A DNA stretch of 37,637 bases from Firmicutes bacterium HGW-Firmicutes-8 (lineage in GTDB: Bacteria > Bacillota > Thermincolia > Thermincolales > UBA2595): contig PGZN01000020.1 of assembly GCA_002840165.1 (NCBI GenBank), positions 1-37,637 on the forward strand. Reading direction: 5' to 3'. Each line of letters opens with the position of its first letter. Position 1 is the first letter of the stretch. Positions 8,303 to 15,614 of the stretch are shown piece after piece. The notes under the pieces were generated by a model that saw nothing but the letters and a program-made list of their open reading frames with translations, was not told the origin of the DNA and did no database searches. The position numbers and the translations under genes are program-made.

Positions 8303-8509
8303 ATGACAGTTGGTTCAAAGGTGAAACAAACCCTATCAAGCCTCAAGGGGATAAAAAGCACCCTGGAAGTTTATACTTTACAGACCGGAGATCAGGAAAC
8401 TTCAGGCGCCTACAAAGAATCACTTCATGTCATTAACGAGGTATTGGATGATTTGGAGAAGAGAGTACAGACCCTTGAATTCGAAGAGCCCCAGTATAAA
8501 GGCTTATAA
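8303..8509 (+). CDS. DUF1657 protein
   Basis: A 68-residue DUF1657 protein: TVGSKVKQTLSSLKGIKSTL, then LQTGDQETSGAYKESL, ending EEPQYKGL. The family forms small helical proteins seen beside SpoVA and DUF421 genes; its role is unknown. The frame is open to 8249, but ATG at 8303 follows TTGGAGG and matches the family start (MTVGxK), as in the other copy at 11355. It is the first gene of the operon that continues with the DUF421-DUF1657 fusion 13 nt later. Confidence 0.85.
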   Translation: MTVGSKVKQTLSSLKGIKSTLEVYTLQTGDQETSGAYKESLHVINEVLDDLEKRVQTLEFEEPQYKGL

Positions 8510-8522
8510 AAAGGAGGGTAAG

Positions 8523-9383
8523 ATGAAGGACTGGATAGTAATATTGCTCAGATCGGGATCTTTATTTTTTTTAACTTTAGCTTTGGTCAGGATCATTGGA
8601 AAAAGGAACCTGTCGAGCTTGAACCCCTTTAATTATGTAAACTACATGGTTATCGCCATTATAACGGCCTTAATCTCCGTTAATGTAATAAAAAACTTTA
8701 TCTTAGGATTAATAGCGTTGGCAGTCTGGGTTGTATTGCCAATAGCATTGGATTACCTGGCTATAAAAAGCAAGTGGATTCATGATTTGGTTAACGGAAA
8801 ACCCACAGTTTTGGTTAAAGACGGGAAGGTAATGGAAGAAAACTTAATACAGGTAAGATATACCGGAGAAGAGCTGTTACGAGAACTCCGGTCAAAAAGC
8901 GCGTTTAATCTGGCTGATGTAGAATTTGCAGTTATGGAAACGACAGGTGATATTAACGTCTTGATGAAAAGTGATAAGAAACCGGTAACTCCTTACGACC
9001 TGGGTCGAAAAGTATCTCCCCGGCCCGAATCACAAACAGTAATATTGGACGGAAATATACTTAACGAACCCCTTTCAAATCTTGGCCTAAACCAGGACTG
9101 GCTTAAGGTTCAGTTAGAAAACATCGGTGTATCGCCGGATAATGTGTTTATAGGACAGGTAGACGGCTCCGGTGACCTCTACGTGGACCTTTTTGATGAT
9201 TCTTTAGAGGCGCCACTGCCTAAAGTAAAGCAACTTATTTATGCCAATCTTGAAAAATGCCAGGCCGACCTTACAACCTTCGCTCTGGAAACGGGGGATT
9301 CGCAGGTTAAGAACATGTATATTAATAATGCCAATAAAATTGAACAGGTCAAAGGGAAGCTGGAACCCTTCCTGTTACGATGA
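8523..9383 (+). CDS. DUF421-DUF1657 fusion protein (2Duf-like)
   Basis: A 286-residue fusion. Residues about 1-75 are the membrane part (RIIGKRNLSSLNPFNYVNYMV), residues about 90-225 the DUF421 cytoplasmic domain (VNGKPTVLVKDGKVMEENL, DVEFAVMETTGDINVLMKS), and the last 60 residues a DUF1657-like domain (KQLIYANLEKCQADLTTFALETGDSQ). A protein with this architecture, 2Duf, is encoded in the spoVA2mob operon and raises wet-heat resistance of Bacillus spores. ATG at 8523 follows AAAAGGAGG; the frame is open upstream to 8427 but overlaps the DUF1657 gene there. It is followed by spoVAC after 12 nt. Confidence 0.85.
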   Translation: MKDWIVILLRSGSLFFLTLALVRIIGKRNLSSLNPFNYVNYMVIAIITALISVNVIKNFILGLIALAVWVVLPIALDYLAIKSKWIHDLVNGKPTVLVKDGKVMEENLIQVRYTGEELLRELRSKSAFNLADVEFAVMETTGDINVLMKSDKKPVTPYDLGRKVSPRPESQTVILDGNILNEPLSNLGLNQDWLKVQLENIGVSPDNVFIGQVDGSGDLYVDLFDDSLEAPLPKVKQLIYANLEKCQADLTTFALETGDSQVKNMYINNANKIEQVKGKLEPFLLR

Positions 9384-9395
9384 GGTGATCCTAAA

Positions 9396-9875
9396 ATGTC
9401 CAATAAGAAAACAAAAAAGCTCACACCCACTCAGCAGGAATATAAAATGTTTGCTAAACAAAGGGTGCCTAAACGCCCGGTACTATTAAACTCAATCAGG
9501 GCTTTCATTGCCGGAGGCATTATTTGTACCATTGGCCAGGGGCTGCAGTGGATGTTTATGACCTATTTCGGGTTTTCAGAAGTGACCGCCGGTAATCCTA
9601 CGGTCGCTGTTTTGATTATTGCTGCTGTTTTACTCACCGGTTTTGGAGTTTATGACCATATATCCCAGTGGGCAGGTGCGGGAACCGCTGTTCCGGTAAC
9701 CGGTTTTGCAAATACTATCGCATCTGCGGCTATCGAACACCGCACCGAGGGTTATGTTTTGGGTGTTGGCGGAAATATGTTTAAACTTGCCGGGTCAGTG
9801 ATTGCTTATGGTGTATTTTCAGCTTTTGTGGTCGCGCTGATCAAAATAATTATCAAGGCGCTGGGAGGGATATGA
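9396..9875 (+). CDS. spoVAC: Stage V sporulation protein AC
   Basis: A 159-residue inner-membrane protein. After a basic N-terminal tail (KTKKLTPTQQEYKMF) come hydrophobic helices with SIRAFIAGGIICTIGQGLQ, TGFGVYDHISQWAGAGTAVPVTGFANTI and AIEHRTEGYVLGVGGNMFKLAGSVIAYGV, all hallmarks of SpoVAC, a mechanosensitive channel for Ca-dipicolinic acid in spores. ATG at 9396 lies 9 nt after GAGGTGATC. The gene overlaps spoVAD by 4 nt (ATGA), so the pair is translationally coupled. Only C, D and E are present, not the full A-F set, as in the shorter spoVA operons of clostridia and of spoVA2mob. Confidence 0.95.
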   Translation: MSNKKTKKLTPTQQEYKMFAKQRVPKRPVLLNSIRAFIAGGIICTIGQGLQWMFMTYFGFSEVTAGNPTVAVLIIAAVLLTGFGVYDHISQWAGAGTAVPVTGFANTIASAAIEHRTEGYVLGVGGNMFKLAGSVIAYGVFSAFVVALIKIIIKALGGI

Positions 9876-10876
9876 TGCTTCAAGGCCATCAAACCTGGGT
9901 ATTTAAGGCCGAACCGGTTATCCGTTCCTCGGCGGCTGTTGGTGGTCCCTTTGAGTCGAAGGGAGCCTTAGCCGGCGATTTTGACATTCTCCACGAGGAT
10001 GTATGGCTGGGACAGGACAGTTGTGAAAAAGCCGAAAAAAAAATGTTGGAACAGGCTTGCGAAAAAGCTATCGACAAAGCTGGGATGAAAAAAGAAGATG
10101 TCCAGTTTTTCCTCAGTGGGGATTTGATGAACCAGATTATTTCCAGCAGTTTTGCCGCACGTACTCTTGGAGTTCCTTATTTGGGCCTCTTTGGAGCATG
10201 TTCAAGCTCAATGGAAGGGCTGGCTCTGGCGGCTTTAATAGTTAACAGTAAAGCCGGTGAAAATACTCTTGCAGCAGCGTCCAGCCATAATGTGGCGGTG
10301 GAGAAACAGTTTAGGTATCCTTCGGAATATGGTTCACAGAAACCGCCAACAGCCCAATGGACTGTAACAGGAGCCGGTGCGGCACTCTTATCCCTTAATG
10401 GTGAAGGCCCCCGGGTAACGTCAGCCACCATAGGCCGGGTAATAGATATGGGCTTATCTGACCCGTTTAATATGGGGACAGCTATGGCTCCCGCTGCAGT
10501 TGATACCATTCAGGCCCATTTCAGGGATTTAAAACGAGAACCTAATTATTACGACCTTATTGCCACAGGAGACTTAGGCCGTATAGGACATAAAATTGCC
10601 GGCGACTTGTTAGACAAGCATGGTATCAAAATTCCCCCCGCAATTTTTACGGATTGCGGTATTCTGATATATAAAGAAGACCAGCCTGTAATGGCTGGGG
10701 GAAGCGGCTGCGGCTGTTCAGCTACAGTTACTTATGGCCATTTTCTTAACCGCATGAGAAAAGGTGAACTGAAGAGAATTCTTATTGTTGCTACCGGCGC
10801 CCTCATGTCTCCATTATCCTATCAGCAGAAAGAGACTATACCTTGTATAGCCCATGCTGTTTCCATAGAAATGTAA
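9872..10876 (+). CDS. spoVAD: Stage V sporulation protein AD
   Basis: A 334-residue protein of thiolase-like fold that binds dipicolinic acid on the outer face of the spore inner membrane. Visible are LGLFGACSSSMEGLALAA, the nucleophile-elbow region of the fold, then YDLIATGDLGRIGHKI and GGSGCGCSATVTYGHFL, all conserved in SpoVAD. The length matches the family (about 335). ATG at 9872 (or 9875) overlaps the end of spoVAC in ATGA, just after GGGAGG. SpoVAE follows. The products together move Ca-dipicolinic acid in sporulation and germination. Confidence 0.95.
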   Translation: MMLQGHQTWVFKAEPVIRSSAAVGGPFESKGALAGDFDILHEDVWLGQDSCEKAEKKMLEQACEKAIDKAGMKKEDVQFFLSGDLMNQIISSSFAARTLGVPYLGLFGACSSSMEGLALAALIVNSKAGENTLAAASSHNVAVEKQFRYPSEYGSQKPPTAQWTVTGAGAALLSLNGEGPRVTSATIGRVIDMGLSDPFNMGTAMAPAAVDTIQAHFRDLKREPNYYDLIATGDLGRIGHKIAGDLLDKHGIKIPPAIFTDCGILIYKEDQPVMAGGSGCGCSATVTYGHFLNRMRKGELKRILIVATGALMSPLSYQQKETIPCIAHAVSIEM

Positions 10877-10891
10877 AAGGTGGGTGATAAC

Positions 10892-11245
10892 TTGGAAAAA
10901 TTCATTTGGGCCTTTTTAGTTGGAGGCGGTATTTGTGTGATCGGACAGCTAATGTTCGATGTATTAAAACTTACCCCAGCCCATACCATGAGTACACTGG
11001 TGGTGGTTGGAGCAGTATTGGGGGGACTCGGGATCTATGAGCCTCTGATAAAATTTGCCGGGGCAGGGGCTTCTGTGCCTATAAGCAGTTTCGGTAATGC
11101 CCTGGTTGAGGGGGCTTTGACCGAAGCAGAAAAGACAGGGCTTATCGGAGTGCTTACCGGGATATTTGAAGTTACAAGTGCCGGTGTCTCAGCAGCAATA
11201 ATTTTTGGTTTTATTGGATCGTTATTATTTAAACCTAAGGGGTAA
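10892..11245 (+). CDS. spoVAE: Stage V sporulation protein AE (AEb type)
   Basis: A 117-residue membrane protein: EKFIWAFLVGGGICVIGQL, GLGIYEPLIKFAGAGASVPISSFGNALVEGAL and GVSAAIIFGFIGSLLF are the usual SpoVAEb signature. Three to four hydrophobic helices are visible. A GTG at 10880 is possible, but TTG at 10892 is the better start: AAAGGTGG lies 8 nt upstream, and the protein then opens MEKFIWAF like its homologues. It is the last gene of the operon, followed by a hairpin at 11253. Confidence 0.9.
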   Translation: MEKFIWAFLVGGGICVIGQLMFDVLKLTPAHTMSTLVVVGAVLGGLGIYEPLIKFAGAGASVPISSFGNALVEGALTEAEKTGLIGVLTGIFEVTSAGVSAAIIFGFIGSLLFKPKG

Positions 11246-11252
11246 AATTTAA

Positions 11253-11272
11253 GACCCATCATCTGGTGGGTC
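11253..11272 (+). terminator. Probable terminator after spoVAE
   Basis: Stem GACCCA/TGGGTC followed by ATTTAATTTCT, 8 bp after the spoVAE stop codon. A short stem, so moderate confidence. Confidence 0.55.
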
Positions 11273-11307
11273 ATTTAATTTCTCCGAGAGTTTTATTCAA
11301 AATGAAT

Positions 11308-11334
11308 AAAAGCCCCCTCGCAACAAAGGGCTTT
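11308..11334 (-). terminator. Terminator of the DUF1657 gene at 11355
   Basis: Read on the minus strand, AAAGCCCTTT pairs with GGGGGCTTTT, followed by ATTCATTTT. It lies 20 bp past the stop codon of the DUF1657 gene. A second A/T-rich inverted repeat (11291-11311) sits beside it. Confidence 0.6.
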
Positions 11335-11354
11335 CATTCTATAGAACAGTATAT

Positions 11355-11573
11355 TTACTTTTGCTGTTGAGTCACCTTGTATTGAGGTTCTTGCTGCTCA
11401 ATATAATTTACTCGCCCTTTTAAAGAGTTAGAAATATTTTCTACTTGGCCACTCAAATCATTGAACATTTGTTGTGCATTCTTGTCTTGAGTTTCAAGAG
11501 CGAATGTCTTAAGGTTGGCGGCTGCCCCCTCAAGGCTGGCTAACGTTTGATGCATTTTCTCTCCAACTGTCAA
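11355..11573 (-). CDS. DUF1657 protein
   Basis: A 72-residue DUF1657 protein (TVGEKMHQTLASLEGAAANLKTF, LETQDKNAQQMF, ending EQQEPQYKVTQQQK), close to the 8303 copy, with which it shares TVGxK and EEPQYK-type ends. The TTG start at 11573 follows AAAGGAGG with a 7-9 nt gap. It is transcribed toward the spoVA operon and has its own GCATA-N17-TAAAATA promoter. The family is small, probably helical, and present in spores; no activity is known. Confidence 0.85.
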   Translation of the reverse strand: MTVGEKMHQTLASLEGAAANLKTFALETQDKNAQQMFNDLSGQVENISNSLKGRVNYIEQQEPQYKVTQQQK

Positions 11574-11615
11574 TTAGGATACCTCCTTTAAATAGATTAT
11601 AGTATCAGACAAAGT

Positions 11616-11644
11616 TATTTTATCCTTGAATAGAGAAAATATGC
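11616..11644 (-). promoter_or_regulatory. Sigma-G-like promoter for the DUF1657 gene at 11355
   Basis: GCATA (11644-11640), 17-bp spacer, TAAAATA (11622-11616), with the shared CAAGGATAAAATAACTT block as at 8102-8130. Confidence 0.5.
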
Positions 11645-11682
11645 TGGCAATAAGCACTGTTCCCTAAAATATTAAAATTCTC

Positions 11683-13281
11683 TTAAAAGTCCCTGGGGAT
11701 TGTATTATCATCAGTCCCTTTGTCGGCAAGGTGAAAAACTATACGCCATATGTGATATCCCAATCGATCCAGCCATATCATTGCCCCAATTTCGGCTAAA
11801 CTGGCTTGCGGACTAATTTCACCTTTGGCGGTGGCATATAAAATCGTTGACCTGCCGGCACGTCTGAAATCCGCCATTGTAATCGAGGCGTTCTTTAGAG
11901 ATTCCAGTACATTTTCGGTATCCCCGTTTTTTAATCCTGAGATAGTATCATTTATTGTTTCTAATAGTATATTAAATATTTTATTTAATCTTTCACTTTT
12001 ATCGATGTTGTCGATACATTGAAATTCCCTCAAAGCTTTAGTAAGCCTGTCAAGGTGGTCTATGGCATGAAGTGCCGACAGGTGCCGTTGGCGTTCAGTT
12101 AATGATGAAGAATCAGAACGGACAGTGCCCAGAAAGCTTCTTGTTTTTAGGAGGGCTGAATTGGCCTTATCCAGTTGGCCGGTCAAAACATGGTAATCTG
12201 TCTCTTGGCCAAGCAGAGACGCGGCTGTTTTTAAAACAACTAAAGTGATATCCAACAGTGTTCTTCTTACTGCTTCAACTGCTATTGGTGCAATCTCCGC
12301 CACCGATGGGTCAAGATGCCTAGTTAATATTATGTCTTTTTCCGGTATAAGCCGAACAACTAGATTTATAAAGGGTCCTACAACGGGGACCAGCATTATA
12401 ACGCCAAACAGGTTAAACATGGTATGAAAGGCAGCCAGAGATATAGCCGGGTCTGTTGAACCTGTAACCATGCTTACATAGGGGAGAACTGAAATAAATC
12501 CCGGAAGTATCAGAAAAGCTGCTATACCTGTTATTAAATTAAACATAATATGTGATAGTGCTGTTCTCCTGGCAGGGACCGAACCTCCAATTGATGCCAG
12601 AGCAGCGGTTATGGTGGTTCCGACATTTTGTCCGATTACCAGCGCTGCGGCCTGTTCCAGCACGATAGCTCCTGAATGGAGAGCGGCAAGGGTAGTTACA
12701 ACGGCTGCGCTGGATGACTGCATAACAAATGTCATGACTGCGCCGATTAAAACAAGAATTAAGCGATGCCAAATACCTGCCCCGGGAAAGATCTCAGGGT
12801 CTATATTTATACCCGCCATGCCTTCCCGCAAAATATCTATGCCGATAAAGACAAGGCCGAATCCTGCAATAGCTGTGCCCAGATGAGAATATTTGCCGCG
12901 GGAAAACGAATTTAGCAGTACACCTAATCCCACCAAGGGAAGCGCAATAAGACTGATATTAAGTTTAAAACCGATCAAAGATACGAGCCAGCCTGTGCTG
13001 GTGGTACCAAGGTTTGAACCGAAAATCACCCCCACGGCCTGTGGAAAGCTAAGAAGGCCGGCACTAACAAACCCAATAGTAGTAAGAGTTGTAGCGCTGG
13101 ATGACTGTACCAAAGCCGTAATTCCTGCCCCGGAAAGGATTGCAGACGGCATTCCTCCGGTAAAACGGCTCAAAATTCGTCTTAGGGCGTCACCGGCAAG
13201 AGATTTTAAGCTATTAGCCATCAGGGTCATTCCCAGGAGAAAGACCCCTATTCCGCCTAGTAAATTAGAAAACAAGTACAT
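11683..13281 (-). CDS. Na/Pi cotransporter family protein with PhoU-like tail
   Basis: A 532-residue membrane protein of the NptA/YjbB sodium-phosphate cotransporter family. The membrane half carries the two inverted repeats, each with a QSSSA signature (ALVQSSSATTLTT and FVMQSSSAAVVTT) that forms the substrate and sodium site. Surrounding helices include GIGVFLLGMTLM and GSNLGTTSTGWLVSLIG. Residues about 340-520 are a helical PhoU-like domain (EAVRRTLLDITLVVLKT, HLSALHAIDHLDRLTKALREFQ). Such proteins move phosphate; in Bacteria the direction and regulation vary. ATG at 13281 is preceded by a weak site (AGAGGCAAG). It stands alone between the spore island and the small-protein pair. Confidence 0.9.
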   Translation of the reverse strand: MYLFSNLLGGIGVFLLGMTLMANSLKSLAGDALRRILSRFTGGMPSAILSGAGITALVQSSSATTLTTIGFVSAGLLSFPQAVGVIFGSNLGTTSTGWLVSLIGFKLNISLIALPLVGLGVLLNSFSRGKYSHLGTAIAGFGLVFIGIDILREGMAGINIDPEIFPGAGIWHRLILVLIGAVMTFVMQSSSAAVVTTLAALHSGAIVLEQAAALVIGQNVGTTITAALASIGGSVPARRTALSHIMFNLITGIAAFLILPGFISVLPYVSMVTGSTDPAISLAAFHTMFNLFGVIMLVPVVGPFINLVVRLIPEKDIILTRHLDPSVAEIAPIAVEAVRRTLLDITLVVLKTAASLLGQETDYHVLTGQLDKANSALLKTRSFLGTVRSDSSSLTERQRHLSALHAIDHLDRLTKALREFQCIDNIDKSERLNKIFNILLETINDTISGLKNGDTENVLESLKNASITMADFRRAGRSTILYATAKGEISPQASLAEIGAMIWLDRLGYHIWRIVFHLADKGTDDNTIPRDF

Positions 13282-13513
13282 GATTTCTTGCCTCTCTTTT
13301 AAAAGTCAACTGTCACCGGGTTGAACTCTGCTTTCATAGCAGATGCACAATTGTAAGAATATTTTCATTATATTGCAAGAATGAAGTTGGGTCAATCATT
13401 CTGCGTTGGCGGGAAGTCCGTGCGCAGTTTTTTCCTGCAGCGTACAAAAGGCTACAGCATCGGAATGATGTGTAACCTTTGTTTCGGAAAAGATCTGTTT
13501 AAAAATTTCAGTG

Positions 13514-13816
13514 TTAGATGGCAGAGAAATCAACTAACAGTATTAACAGGATCAGTATTAGAAACAGCGCAAAAGCTGAGCCGAGAGAAAAAGAAATCTG
13601 ACCATTAGGGGTATTAAGCGCAATCGTTTTACCGTCCTTGCCCCATGTTGACATGACTTTGTTCAGCGCCTTGGCCGCTTGAATTCCCGATGGGCTTGAA
13701 ATGAGTTGAAAAGCACTGGAAATGCTGTCCGAAATGACCCGGTCTTTTTGGCCCAAGATATGTTGCAGTGCTTGAACTAATGTTAATATTTCAGGTTTAA
13801 CTAAGGCATTATTCAC
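13514..13816 (-). CDS. Small protein with a YjcZ-like hydrophobic C-terminus
   Basis: A 100-residue protein of unknown function. Residues 1-70 are soluble and mixed helical (EILTLVQALQHILGQKDRVI, AAKALNKVMSTWGKDGKTIAL). The last 28 residues form one membrane segment (GSAFALFLILILLILLVDFSAI), very like the YjcZ-type segment of the tiny gene just upstream (FAFVLFLILILLFLGDD). GTG at 13816 lies after GGGGGGGAAAC. I infer a sporulation link from the shared segment and the neighbours only. A 75-residue frame on the other strand over 13381-13608 has no support. Confidence 0.6.
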   Translation of the reverse strand: MNNALVKPEILTLVQALQHILGQKDRVISDSISSAFQLISSPSGIQAAKALNKVMSTWGKDGKTIALNTPNGQISFSLGSAFALFLILILLILLVDFSAI

Positions 13817-13849
13817 GTTTCCCCCCCCCTAAAGTGACTGAATAAATAG

Positions 13850-13874
13850 AGAACCTTCACCGTCAGTGAAGGTT
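13850..13874. terminator. Hairpin between two small genes
   Basis: Perfect 10-bp stem GAACCTTCAC/GTGAAGGTTC with a 5-nt loop. It lies downstream of the YjcZ-like gene and about 35 bp before the start of the 100-residue protein gene, both on the minus strand. The T-run is weak, so it may also act as an attenuator. Confidence 0.5.
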
Positions 13875-13914
13875 CAACAAAGAAGTTCAAAAATCATTTG
13901 TGTATTCGCTCTTT

Positions 13915-14001
13915 CTAATCATCCCCTAAGAACAGAAGAATGAGAATCAGGAAAAGAACGAAGGCGAAATTACCACCAAAAAATTTCCCAAAACCTCCCA
14001 C
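13915..14001 (-). CDS. YjcZ-like sporulation micropeptide (28 aa)
   Basis: A 28-residue peptide starting MGGFGKFFGGNFAFVLFLIL and ending FLGDD. It has the layout of YjcZ/PF09680-type sporulation peptides: a Gly/Phe-rich front (GGFG, GGNFAF) and one hydrophobic helix with a short polar end. GTG at 13999-14001 lies 8 nt after AAAGGAGGC, a strong ribosome site, and the frame is closed by TAG. An alternative TTG 2 nt upstream is out of frame. Similar peptides in Bacillus are made late in sporulation and found in the spore coat; the function is unknown. Confidence 0.65.
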   Translation of the reverse strand: MGGFGKFFGGNFAFVLFLILILLFLGDD

Positions 14002-14133
14002 AATTGTTGCCTCCTTTCGACCACATAAAATTATTGTCACTAAATATTATGTTAATTGAATCGAAAGTGTGAAACAGTGTGAGCAGGAAAGTATTACACA
14101 GGTTCTGTCTGTTATCTCCCTTCTCATATTCCT

Positions 14134-14500
14134 TTATTCACTTTTCGCCAGGCGCCTCTCGAGCTTTTTTATCCCCCAGGAGAGCATCACAGTCATCAGG
14201 AGGTAAATAACAGCAACAGCTATCCATGCTTCCCATATTCTCAAAGTACTTTCACTTATAAGGGAACTGGTATAGGTTTATATGCCCCGCTGTTTAAACT
14301 TAAGGCTACAATTCCTGATGCGGCTGCCGGAAATCTACCTATGGAAGGAAGGACGGCAAAATGGAATATAAGAATCTGAACAAGTGATGGGGTTCCTCTG
14401 AAAACGGTTATATATACAGTGTAGATAAATTTTAGCGGCTTAAAATTAGGCAGGTACAAAAAACATAAAAAAAGTCCCAAAACTGTTGCCTCTCCAGGAC
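14134..14500 (-). pseudogene. Amino-acid ABC transporter permease remnant
   Basis: A HisM/GlnP-type permease (MetI-like fold) reduced by decay. The front part (about 14500 to 14258) reads VYITVFRGTPSLVQILIF, then LPSIG and SGIVALSLNSGAY, the conserved core of these permeases. The frame then hits a stop. The end is recovered in the next frame (about 14270 to 14136) as SESTLRIWEAWIAVAVIYL, then KKLERRLAKSE, the usual C-terminus. The middle part, which in intact permeases holds the EAA loop that contacts the ATPase, is missing, and so is the N-terminal start. No ATPase or binding protein neighbours are present. Confidence 0.75.
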
Positions 14501-14586
14501 GTTACCTCATTTTTAAATTTGAATTCTTCTTCTGCGGCAATAGCATTCATCATATCTATGTGACTGTACTTTAAATTACTTAAAGT

Positions 14587-14629
14587 TTCACTTCTTGTTC
14601 ACACAAACGACACAAAGATTGCCTATACT
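14587..14629 (+). promoter_or_regulatory. Promoter with paired TTCAC boxes, second copy
   Basis: TTCAC at 14587-14591 and 14598-14602 (11-bp spacing), and -10 TATACT at 14624-14629. Box-to--10 spacing is identical to the copy at 4932-4974, and the flanking sequence (about 70 bp) is mostly conserved between the two, whereas the genes have diverged. Confidence 0.6.
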
Positions 14630-14675
14630 AAAGCCATCGAATTAAATTCAATCAATAAATAAAGGGGGAAGGAAA

Positions 14676-15488
14676 TTGGATAAAAGGAAGGTTTTCCGAT
14701 CAGCATTAAGCGGTGTTTTGATTGGCGGGATGTTAATATCAGGAGGCATGGCCTTTGCAGATGATGAAACAAAATCGGCGGCCACAAATATGGTCGGGAA
14801 AATACCAATTTTTAATAAAGTACTTAAGTGGGGAGGGATGATAAGCCAGAGAGGGCTCTTTAAGGGAACCGGGTCCGTATTATCCGAGGAAACTCTTGAC
14901 CAACTGGTTAAGGAAGGGGTTATTACCCAGGACAAAGCAGCTGAAATAAAAGCGTATATTGAAAAAACAGAAAAAGAAAAGCAAGACCAGATACCGCGTA
15001 AAGGCAGGTCTGACCTGTTTACCGAACTGATCAAGAACAACATTCTGACCCAGGCACAGGTAGATGCTGTTAAGGCTAAATTAATCGAAATAGGGCAGGA
15101 AAAAAATCAACAGCTGATTTCAGATAACCTTAAGACACTTGTCGATAAAGGGACCATTACCCAAGAGCAATCTGATAAGATCCTAAAGGGGTTTGAGGAT
15201 GCTGTTAAGGAGCGCCAGACGCTGTCCGAGAAGATGGAAGACATGACCCTGAAGGAAATACGTCAATTTATGGAGGAAAACCGGGGCAAACCACAAGACC
15301 CCATAAGCAAACTGGTGGCCGATGGGGTGATAACCCAGGAACAGGCTAAGGCTGTTAGACAAATTATCTTCAACCAGGCAGGTCAAGGAGTCCCTGGCGG
15401 TAAGGGAGGCCGGGGAGGTCACGGAGGATTTGGAGGCCCTGGTGGTCCCGGAGGTCCGGGCGGCCCGCGCGGCGGTGGCCAGATCTAA
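14676..15488 (+). CDS. Secreted DUF2680/YckD-like repeat protein, copy 2
   Basis: A 270-residue exported protein, paralogue of the 5018 gene. It has a signal peptide (MDKRKVFRSA, hydrophobic stretch, MAFADD), then units of the type QLVKEGVITQDKAAEI, ELIKNNILTQAQVDAV, TLVDKGTITQEQSDKI and KLVADGVITQEQAKAV. Unlike copy 1 it ends in a Gly/Pro-rich tail (about the last 35 residues, GGxGGPGGPGG type), which is probably disordered. TTG at 14676 is 6-8 nt after AAAGGGGGAAGG. Directly downstream lie a terminator and then the two-component genes, so this protein is a likely target and possibly a partner of that system at the cell surface. Confidence 0.75.
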   Translation: MDKRKVFRSALSGVLIGGMLISGGMAFADDETKSAATNMVGKIPIFNKVLKWGGMISQRGLFKGTGSVLSEETLDQLVKEGVITQDKAAEIKAYIEKTEKEKQDQIPRKGRSDLFTELIKNNILTQAQVDAVKAKLIEIGQEKNQQLISDNLKTLVDKGTITQEQSDKILKGFEDAVKERQTLSEKMEDMTLKEIRQFMEENRGKPQDPISKLVADGVITQEQAKAVRQIIFNQAGQGVPGGKGGRGGHGGFGGPGGPGGPGGPRGGGQI

Positions 15489-15509
15489 AACACTAAAATA
15501 TAAGGAGAC

Positions 15510-15544
15510 AGCTCCATAATTGATATTTCATTATGGAGCTTTTC
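15510..15544 (+). terminator. Intrinsic terminator of DUF2680-like copy 2
   Basis: Stem AGCTCCATAA/TTATGGAGCT followed by TTTTCCCC. The core stem is the same as at 5795-5827. Confidence 0.8.
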
Positions 15545-15614
15545 CCCTTTCAAACTTGCTTTATTCAACTGTTATAGGTACACTAGTGACAGGTGTATTA
15601 ATGGGGGCGGGAAA

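Noticed and set aside
13381-13608. 75-codon plus-strand frame
   Set aside because: No ribosome site, odd composition, overlaps a better supported minus-strand gene.
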